A stretch of 64,000 bases of DNA. It comes from CALGLS01 sp965222105 (GTDB taxonomy: Bacteria > Bacteroidota > Bacteroidia > Chitinophagales > Saprospiraceae). Position 1 is the first letter of the stretch. Each line of letters begins with the position of its first letter. Positions 48,199 to 54,819 of the stretch are shown here, piece after piece. The notes below the pieces were generated by a model, which worked only from the letters and a program-made list of their open reading frames with translations, had not been told where the DNA came from and did not search any database. The DNA is taken from positions 1 to 64,000 of the forward strand of contig CBDCTQ010000065.1 in assembly GCA_965222105.1 (NCBI GenBank), read 5' to 3'. Both the position numbers and the translations under genes were made by a program.

Positions 48199-48273
48199 GC
48201 CCAACACTAAGGAGTGTATATGTCACCCACGAAGCACTCAAACGCAAAACCACCCTGTCACAGGTGACATATA
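48199..48273 (+). other. Left half of an attC-like site after the restriction-modification cargo
   Basis: GCCCAAC (48199-48205) is the reverse complement of the cargo's left-end TTGGGC (about 44,882) and fits RYYYAAC. It is followed by ACTAAGGAGTG and the inverted pair TATATGTCACC (48217-48227) and GGTGACATATA (48263-48273). The right half appears to be GGTACACTTTGTTGAAC at about 48,890-48,906, beyond the inserted intron/repeat sequence. Confidence 0.45.
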
Positions 48274-48887
48274 CAACTGCTGTGCTGATCCCGATCCCTA
48301 TCGGGGCTTCAGTTGAACACTCATGCCCTCAGCAGGCGATTTTACTAACGATCCGAAGATTTTCTCCCTAAAGGTATTTTCCTTTTACGGGGCCAGGCAG
48401 GAAAAGCAAACCACTTTCAGTTAAATCCAGTTGTCATTCCCATGTCGAACCCACGCCGGGCACGTTTGAGCAGGAAAGGTAACGATTTTTTGTCATATCT
48501 CCAAAATAGTTGTTAGAAACAGGCTGGGTTTGTAATAGTGTTGTTAAACCTCATACAATAGGGAACAAGGTCAGTCTTTTCCGCCGTTCCTAAGTAACGA
48601 GGCTTACGGTGATTCACATATATTACGCATACCATTCATTCCGCTTCCTCCTACCGCAAAAGACTAGCAGCTTTCGCTTTGACCTCACGGTCGCCGCTTA
48701 TCCCGATCGGAATCGGGAGGAGCTTTGTTGTCCTTCGGGCTTAGCACCCCACCATTGCTAGTGACGCACCCCGAAGTAGGAAACTGATGGTAGCACATCA
48801 GGTTAAATCCACCTTTGAATAACTCATGTAAGCGTGTTGTTATTCCGATGGTTTAACAGTATTTAAAAGCGACTTTTCACGTCGCAC
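48274..48887 (-). ncRNA. Group II intron 5' fragment plus shared repeat, copy 3
   Basis: On the minus strand it starts GTGCGACGTGAAAAGTCGC at 48887 after ACAAAGTGTACCTG. The first roughly 310 bases match the intron at 43863-44864 closely. From about 48,575 leftwards it switches to the repeat shared with 40.06-40.40 and 38.3-38.6 kb. No domain V is seen. Confidence 0.55.
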
Positions 48888-48962
48888 CAGGTACACTTTG
48901 TTGAACTAAGTCGCTACGCGACAATTCCCCCTCAATTTAGCAAATAAACTGAATATCCACTA

Positions 48963-48997
48963 ATGTAGAGGTTTTTTAACCTTTAAAATCTCTACAT
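48963..48997 (+). promoter_or_regulatory. Inverted repeat directly before the recombinase start, copy 2
   Basis: Identical to 41504-41538: ATGTAGAG and CTCTACAT flank GGTTTTTTAACC one base before the ATG at 48999. Confidence 0.5.
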
Positions 48998-48998
48998 C

Positions 48999-49907
48999 AT
49001 GAAAAAAAGTAACCATTCTTCATCCATCAAAAGCCCCATGATCCAGCGGGCCAAACTTCATGTGGATGGCTTCGCTGCTCTATTCGCTAAGCTCGAACAA
49101 AAAATCATCCTCGGCAGTTTGTCTAAATCTACTCTTCTGAATTACGGCCGATGCATCGCCAAAATCAGCCTTCACTTCAAATGCATTCCCACTCTGCTGG
49201 ACGAAGAGCAGATCAACGGATACCTCCAACACCTGCTTACCAATCCACAACAACCTTCCAAGTCCTACTTCAAACACACTGTTTACGGCCTAAGGTTTTT
49301 GTTTCGCACTTTCAACATGGAAGACCGAATCGTCAAATTGCCTACGCTAAAACGATCCAACAAACTTCCCGTCGTCCTCAACCAATCTGAATGCAGAAAA
49401 CTTTTCAAAGCAGGCAGAATCCTCAAACACCGAGTCCTACTCAGTTTAATTTATTCTGCCGGTTTGCGCAACAAAGAAGTACGCAATCTCAAACTCGCAG
49501 ACATCGACTTTGAACGCAAAACAATCCACATCCGCCAAACCAAGTACAACAAAGATCGGTACATCCCTCTTTCAGACAAAATCGCCATCGGGCTGAAGAA
49601 ATACATCCTGGCCTACAACCCCAAAGTCTACCTGTTCAATGGTAAATCCATCGGTAGTCCACTTTCTGCAAGAGGAGTCCAGTGGACTTTGCGGCAGACA
49701 CTCAAAAGAACCAACATCAACAAAGAGGTCACCGTTCATACCCTCCGACATTCCTATGCAACTCATTTGTTAGAATTTGGTGTTGATGTCCACACCGTGT
49801 CCAAATTGTTAGGACATGAGCTGCTTGCTACCACCCTGATCTATTTACATGTTGCCCAGATCAAACCCATGCCAAGATTCAGCCCTTTCGACAAACTGTA
49901 TCAATAG
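48999..49907 (+). CDS. Tyrosine site-specific recombinase, second copy
   Basis: 302 aa, differing from the copy at 41540 in only about six residues (for example RYIPLSDKIAIG versus RYLPLSDKISIG, DVHTVSK versus DVNSVSK), all in the second half. All catalytic residues (Arg, Lys, His-x-x-Arg, His, Tyr) are kept. The first part is identical at DNA level, which indicates recent duplication or conversion. It is coupled by overlap with the HUH transposase gene. Confidence 0.9.
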   Translation: MKKSNHSSSIKSPMIQRAKLHVDGFAALFAKLEQKIILGSLSKSTLLNYGRCIAKISLHFKCIPTLLDEEQINGYLQHLLTNPQQPSKSYFKHTVYGLRFLFRTFNMEDRIVKLPTLKRSNKLPVVLNQSECRKLFKAGRILKHRVLLSLIYSAGLRNKEVRNLKLADIDFERKTIHIRQTKYNKDRYIPLSDKIAIGLKKYILAYNPKVYLFNGKSIGSPLSARGVQWTLRQTLKRTNINKEVTVHTLRHSYATHLLEFGVDVHTVSKLLGHELLATTLIYLHVAQIKPMPRFSPFDKLYQ

Positions 49908-51054
49908 CATCGTTCTGAAAAACATTATCGGAGATATCATCAATAGCCAATGGGATTACATTAGGTCTACTTTTAACTCGTTTAAAATTAGAATCCTCAA
50001 CGCTATTCGCCGTTGCAGAACACCAGCAATGGGTGGATCGTTGTACCGATGTAATTCCTGCGGCCATTTTCATAAACGATATCATTCCTGCCGCAACCGC
50101 AATTGTCCTGTTTGCCAAAACACGCAGAAGGAAGAATGGGTACAAAAACAACAAGAACAAGTATTGCCGTGTACATACTACCATGTCGTTTTCACCGTAC
50201 CTCATCAACTCAACGAGTTGTTCCTGGCTTACCCCAGGCAGTTGTACAAACTCTTATTCGATGCCTCCTGGCAATGCCTCAATCAGTTTGGGTGGAACCC
50301 CAAATTCCTGGGGGCGCAAATTGGGGCTACTTCCGTTTTGCATACTTGGGGCAGCAAGCTAAGTTACCACCCACACATCCATTGCATCGTTCCGGGGGGC
50401 GGTATTACCCTGAAAAACAAGTGGAAGATCGCCAAGGGCAATGGAAAGTTTCTCTTTCCCGTCAAGGCAATGAGTCCGGTCTTTCGGGGCATTTTCATGA
50501 AAAAGTTTAAAATTTTTTGTCAGCAAAATGGCCTGGATAGTACAGATGAACTAATCAATCAACTTTATGGCATTTCATGGAACGTCTATTCCAAGCCTCC
50601 TTTTGGAGGCACGGAAGGCGTCATTAGATACCTGGCCCGATACACGCACAAAATCGCCATCACCAACCACCGGATCATCGACTTTTCAAACAATACTGTT
50701 ACATTTTCTTACACCGACTACAGACATCGAAATCAAAAAAAGAAGACCACTTTATCGGCTCAAGAATTTGTACGCAGGTTTGCCATGCACATCCTTCCCA
50801 AAGGGTTTTGTAGAATCAGACATTACGGCATATTGAGCAGCACTTATAAAAACAAACTTTTCCCCAACATCCCCAAACAACAAACCAAAACCGACTGGGT
50901 AAGTTTTTGGAAAAACAAAGGACTCGATGTCTTAAAATGCCCTCAGTGTCAATCGGGCCGGCTTGTTTTCTTTGGCGAATTAGTTCCCATCAGAGGGCCG
51001 CCACCAACTATCCAAAAACCTCCCCAAAACCAATCTTCCGTTTCTTTGACCTAG
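49849..51054 (+). CDS. IS91-family HUH transposase, second copy
   Basis: 401 aa with the same motifs as copy 1: the Cys-rich N-terminus, HPHIHC and IRYLARYTHKIAI. Differences are concentrated in one patch around residues 215-245 (FCQQNGLDSTDELINQLYGISWNVYS versus the other copy's FCQRNGLDDIDDLTNELYKISW), which suggests mosaic exchange with a third relative. It appears intact. Confidence 0.9.
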   Translation: MLPRSNPCQDSALSTNCINSIVLKNIIGDIINSQWDYIRSTFNSFKIRILNAIRRCRTPAMGGSLYRCNSCGHFHKRYHSCRNRNCPVCQNTQKEEWVQKQQEQVLPCTYYHVVFTVPHQLNELFLAYPRQLYKLLFDASWQCLNQFGWNPKFLGAQIGATSVLHTWGSKLSYHPHIHCIVPGGGITLKNKWKIAKGNGKFLFPVKAMSPVFRGIFMKKFKIFCQQNGLDSTDELINQLYGISWNVYSKPPFGGTEGVIRYLARYTHKIAITNHRIIDFSNNTVTFSYTDYRHRNQKKKTTLSAQEFVRRFAMHILPKGFCRIRHYGILSSTYKNKLFPNIPKQQTKTDWVSFWKNKGLDVLKCPQCQSGRLVFFGELVPIRGPPPTIQKPPQNQSSVSLT

Positions 51055-51263
51055 TCAAGGGCTGGGAGGGGTATGTCATCAACGGAATTATTGCCGACAT
51101 AACAATACAATTTCAAAATGCATTTGTACAATTATCATACTCTTTTAGACTTGTAGTACTCTTCAATGCAGCACTAAATGTAAAATCAGCACGATACCAT
51201 TTGTGCTCCTCGCTTTTCTCCTACAAAATTATATTTGCTTTCTCCTAGCCTTTGGTCGACTTC

Positions 51264-51319
51264 GTTCAACAGAGTTTTCATGCTGGGTCGTGCCGACCGC
51301 ACGAAAACTTATTTATTAG
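51264..51319 (+). other. Uninterrupted attC-like site after recombinase unit 2
   Basis: GTTCAAC (51264-51270), AG, AGTTTTC (51273-51279), an inner hairpin TCGTGC/GCACGA (51288-51293 and 51299-51304), GAAAACT (51303-51309), TATTTA, then TTAGC of the next cargo. AGTTTTC pairs with GAAAACT, and GTTCAAC is the reverse complement of the unit's own left end GTTGAAC. This is the intron-free counterpart of the site at 43.8-44.9 kb. Confidence 0.5.
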
Positions 51320-51340
51320 CGGCATACCTTTAGGCTTGCA

Positions 51341-52216
51341 TTAGTTTTCATTTTTTAAATTATAGAGTTTTTGAACTTCTTCTTTATTTAGAGCAGTACT
51401 ATATATCCGTAAATCATCTATGAATCCATCAAAATATGTTTCTTTGGCAAAATCCCAAAACCCTTTCCCTATCCACATTCGCTCATGTTTTTGGGCATCT
51501 TTAAAAAACTGAGATGCGTCCGCATTATTAAAATTATACCTTCTATAATTAATCTCTTCTCCATTAAGGTATCCTGTATTGAAATTTTCACCAACTACAG
51601 CCACAAAATGATACCATTCTCCTTCTTTTATCAATCCTTGTTTATCTTCAGGATGGCGTTCTGAATGGGAATCATAACAAATTGAAGGAAGTTCACAAGA
51701 ATTATTGAATATAGTAAAGAAAACACCTTGAGATTCCTTAAAAATGCCACCGTGTGCAATTTCAATAATAAGTCCTTCATTTGAAGCATCCTTCATATTT
51801 TCGCAGCCATTCTTATTTCCATAATAAAACACAGGATGTATATTGCTTTCAATAGGTATATTTCGGGCCTTGAACCAAATAGAAATACTGCCTTTATCAA
51901 GGCTTTGAAGATGAGAAGGTATTTGTCCATCTTCCAATATTTCTAGATAATCTCCCTCACCATCAAGCTCTATACATCCCTTTCCTATAATTCCAATCCT
52001 TCTTTTCGGATTACCTTTTATCTTACCATGAGATTTAAAAATGGAATAATCAGTAACAATGCTTATATCTTCCTCATCAAAAGTCCAATGTCCTACAAGT
52101 GATTTTTCCATTGTGTTTTTTGATTTCACTGAATTTTTAAAACTCGGCGAACAAGTAAACAATAACATGCTCACAATTGAGATGATTATTATTCTTAAAT
52201 AATTTATTAGATTCAT
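51341..52216 (-). CDS. LamG-domain lipoprotein
   Basis: 291 aa. The lipobox is SMLLFTCSP (Cys about 22). The mature protein is a concanavalin A-like/LamG jelly-roll (about 40-288): LVGHWTFDEEDI, GKIKGNP, GKGCIELDGEGDYLEI, GSISIWFKA, GEWYHFVAVV, GYLNGEEI, FDGFIDDLRIYSTALNKEEVQKLY. This fold usually binds sugars or proteins at the cell surface. It is AT-rich and is the cargo between two attC-like sites, in opposite orientation to the recombinase units. No enzymatic residues were identified. Confidence 0.85.
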   Translation of the reverse strand: MNLINYLRIIIISIVSMLLFTCSPSFKNSVKSKNTMEKSLVGHWTFDEEDISIVTDYSIFKSHGKIKGNPKRRIGIIGKGCIELDGEGDYLEILEDGQIPSHLQSLDKGSISIWFKARNIPIESNIHPVFYYGNKNGCENMKDASNEGLIIEIAHGGIFKESQGVFFTIFNNSCELPSICYDSHSERHPEDKQGLIKEGEWYHFVAVVGENFNTGYLNGEEINYRRYNFNNADASQFFKDAQKHERMWIGKGFWDFAKETYFDGFIDDLRIYSTALNKEEVQKLYNLKNEN

Positions 52217-52759
52217 AATATTAAGTTTTAGTATCTTTTTCAGTTTTTATGTAATTTTTTTGGTTACAACTAACGTAATTATATTTTGCTGATTTACTGA
52301 TAATTATAAATAAATAAAATTTTATTACGTTAGGTTAATAAGTTTCAAATTTTTTCAATTTCATCGTGGATTGCCGCTAACTTGTTTATATGTATACCAG
52401 GTACACATATATCCCAAATCTCCCTTGTCCCCTTTTTCAATATCCTCTCCTCACCCTTCCCACATGAACAACCTCATCTCAAATATATCAACACTTTCCC
52501 AGTTAGCAAAACGACAACCTATTTATTTATACATCGTTGATATTCAGCAACTTATATAGATTCAATCGATCGCAGTAGCCATTTGTAATCGTTTACAAAC
52601 ACTTACAAACGAAACTACACATTTATTTACCGACTATCAGGCCCTTTCCCTCTTTTCTTTGCAGTGTTATCAATTCGGAATGTTAAGTAAGCATCAATAA
52701 CCATTGAACTACAAACCGATACTTCCGGACCATTTTCATAAAACTTAAAATCGTTAAAA
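52217..52759. other. Intergenic region at the right border of the AT-rich segment
   Basis: AT-rich up to about 52,370, then an attC-like stem-loop, then sequence with no feature I can support up to the ssb start. Composition returns to that of the core genes within this gap. Confidence 0.5.
52375..52411 (+). other. attC-like half-site after the LamG cargo
   Basis: CGCTAAC (52375-52381), preceded by TTGC, is the reverse complement of the cargo's left end TTAGCGGCA (51316-51324). A stem-loop TATATGTATACC/GGTACACATATA follows (52387-52398 and 52400-52411). No clear right-hand box follows, so this may be the last, degraded site. Confidence 0.45.
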
Positions 52760-53104
52760 ATGAATTCACTGAGAAACAGCGTTAAACTGATCGGCAACCT
52801 CGGCGCCGACCCCGAAGTCAGAAAACTCGACAGCGGCCGCACCGTAGCCAACTGCTCCCTCGCCACCAACGAAACCTACAAAAACGCCAAAGGCGAAAAG
52901 GTCATCACCACCCAATGGCACCGCATAGTAGCCTGGGGAAAAACGGCCGAGTACCTCGAAAAATACGCCCGAAAAGGCAACGAGATCGCCATAGAAGGTA
53001 AGCTCACCCACCGAAGTTATGAAGACAAAGAAGGCACCACCAAATACATCACCGAAGTAGTCGTCAACGAAGTAATTCTCTTCTCCCGACAAGAAGCTGC
53101 CTGA
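52760..53104 (+). CDS. ssb: Single-stranded DNA-binding protein
   Basis: 114 aa, a single OB-fold: NSVKLIGNLGADPEVRKLDSGRTVANCSLATNE, TQWHRIVAWGKTAEYLEKYARKGNEIAIEGKLTHRSYEDKEG, TEVVVNEVILF. It binds single-stranded DNA as a tetramer during replication and repair. It is shorter than typical SSB (about 150-180 aa) and ends in RQEAA without the acidic DDDIPF-type tip that recruits partner proteins, so it may be a second, specialised SSB. It lies just outside the mobile region; whether it helps the single-strand recombination system is speculation. Confidence 0.93.
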   Translation: MNSLRNSVKLIGNLGADPEVRKLDSGRTVANCSLATNETYKNAKGEKVITTQWHRIVAWGKTAEYLEKYARKGNEIAIEGKLTHRSYEDKEGTTKYITEVVVNEVILFSRQEAA

Positions 53105-53682
53105 CCGAAAACCACCGGCACACACCCCTGCCGCACGTTGTTCATCAACATAAATAACAAATTGCACACGAACCTGTGCTCACTACAACCCCACGATCAC
53201 CTACGACCTTACCCTTCCTGTTCCTTTGCATGATTGTATTGTTCCGGCCGGCAATTACGGGCTCCCGTAGTTGTCGGTACTTTTTTCTACCAGCGCTGCT
53301 TTGGAATATAAGCTATTGGTATTATGGCGGGCCAGGAAATCCTGCCTCGAACTCATTTCGGGATCAGCAAATTTCAACTGCCGTAGGCAGTCAGCATATC
53401 AACCATCAGCACATCAGCACATCAATCATCAGCACATCAGCACATCAATCATCAGCACATCAGCACATCAACCATCAGCACATCAGCACATCAACCATCA
53501 GCACATCAGCACATCAATCATCAGCACATCAGCACATCAATCATCAGCACATCAGCACATCAATCATCAGCACATCAGCACATCAATCATCAGCACATCA
53601 GCACATCAATCATCAGCACATCAGCACATCAACCATCAGCACATCAACCATCAGCACAACCTGCCCCAAACTCGTTTCGGGA
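53105..53682. other. Intergenic region with minisatellite
   Basis: Contains the 23-bp repeat tract described separately, flanked by short palindromes of the type CTCGAACTCATTTCGGGA (near 53,346) and CAAACTCGTTTCGGGATC (near 53,672). Plus-strand open frames across the tract come from the repeat and are not genes. Confidence 0.6.
53391..53657. repeat. 23-bp tandem repeat (ATCAGCAC-rich minisatellite)
   Basis: About eleven units of ATCAGCACATCAGCACATCA plus A(T/C)C. Similar TGCTGATG-type sequence occurs once near 29,930. Because 23 is not a multiple of three, it does not encode a repeated peptide in one frame. Confidence 0.85.
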
Positions 53683-54549
53683 TCACCTCCCATGCTTCCA
53701 CCGCCGATGCGACCACAACCAATCCGCCGGCCTCCGCAAAATAATCGACTCCAGCCGCTTCATATACTTTTCCGTAATAGCTCCCTCCGCGCACGACTTC
53801 GGATCTTCCTCCAGCACCTCCAGCCTAATTTCATAATGGCCTCGCCGCACCCGCTGTTGCGAAAAATAGACCACCGGATATCCCGTTCTACGGGCATGGG
53901 TGTCGGCACCATGCAGACAAGCCGTATCCTGATGAAGAAAATGGACCCAATGCGCACGGCTGACATTCGACGGACTCTGGTCCATAATAAAAACATAGGC
54001 CGTCAGCCGGTCTTTAAAATCTTCGAATGCCTGGCGGGTATCCTGGGTGGTGGCCGTACTCACATTCTCAAAAATCCGGGCCCCCTGGATATAGTCGTTG
54101 ATGTACCGGTTTTTGATGGGAGCCACGATCCCCAGGGTGTGGTGTTTGATCTGTAAACTAATGGCCTGGGGCCCCCACTCCCAGTTGCCGTAATGCGCGG
54201 CCAGAATGAAAACGCTCTTCCCCTGATCGTAAATATCGTCCAACACCTCGGGGTTCAAAAACCGGTAACGGCGGATGCAGGCCTCATCGCTCATGCTCAA
54301 CCCTTTGACCCCTTCCAGCAAAATATCGCAAAGGTTGCCATAGGCGTCCCAAAGCAATTGTTGGATTTCCCCGCCTGACTTTTCCGGAAAGGAGCGTTCC
54401 AAGTTACCCTTCATCACCCCATACCGATACCGGACGAGGTAGTAAAACAAATACTGCAACCCATCCGACAACCGGTACATCCACCAAAACGGAAGCAACC
54501 AAAAAATAAAAACGAAAAAACGAAAAATACCATAGGTCAGTAACTGCAT
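53683..54549 (-). CDS. LpxL/HtrB-type lysophospholipid/lipid A acyltransferase
   Basis: 288 aa. One N-terminal membrane segment (FRFFVFIFWLLPFWWMYRL, about 8-28) is followed by the acyltransferase domain with the catalytic HxxxxE motif in LAAHYGNWEWG (about 128-138) and the family pattern RYRYGVMKGNLERSFPEKS at about 41-58. These enzymes add a secondary acyl chain to lipid A precursors at the inner membrane. The 5' end is divergent from the GH92 gene. It could also acylate another lipid, such as an ornithine or flavolipin-type lipid common in Bacteroidota. Confidence 0.85.
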   Translation of the reverse strand: MQLLTYGIFRFFVFIFWLLPFWWMYRLSDGLQYLFYYLVRYRYGVMKGNLERSFPEKSGGEIQQLLWDAYGNLCDILLEGVKGLSMSDEACIRRYRFLNPEVLDDIYDQGKSVFILAAHYGNWEWGPQAISLQIKHHTLGIVAPIKNRYINDYIQGARIFENVSTATTQDTRQAFEDFKDRLTAYVFIMDQSPSNVSRAHWVHFLHQDTACLHGADTHARRTGYPVVYFSQQRVRRGHYEIRLEVLEEDPKSCAEGAITEKYMKRLESIILRRPADWLWSHRRWKHGR

Positions 54550-54819
54550 AATCCGCGAAGTTTGTATTTTGCCCTTACCCCAATACCGATCTGGATCTTT
54601 GATAAAGTGATTTTGGTAGTTCTACAAAAAATGTTGATTATTTGGGATGAACCGCAAGCCAATCAACACATTGAGTAAAACTACCGTGATTTTTAGTAAC
54701 ACCACATCCACATGCAACCTTTCTTTTCGCATTTTGACACGGCAAGATATGTGATTTTCTGCCACCTGATCGCCTTCCCACGCAATGAATTGGGTTTTCT
54801 TTTCCACAAACAAACAACG

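Larger units (their letters stand above)
48899..51271 (+). mobile_element. Tyrosine recombinase + IS91-family (HUH) unit, copy 2
   Basis: 2,373 bp with the same inverted-repeat-like ends as copy 1 (TGTTGAACTAAGTCG ... CGACTTCGTTCAACA) and the same orientation. Copies 1 and 2 enclose the intron and the restriction-modification pair. Confidence 0.85.

Noticed and set aside
53391..53657. Possible CRISPR array
   Set aside because: The units are 23-bp tandem copies with no unique spacers, and there are no cas genes nearby.
53176..54156. Plus-strand frame of 326 codons across the minisatellite
   Set aside because: Its His/Ser/Thr/Ile-rich repeat comes from the 23-bp tract and the rest is antisense to the acyltransferase gene.
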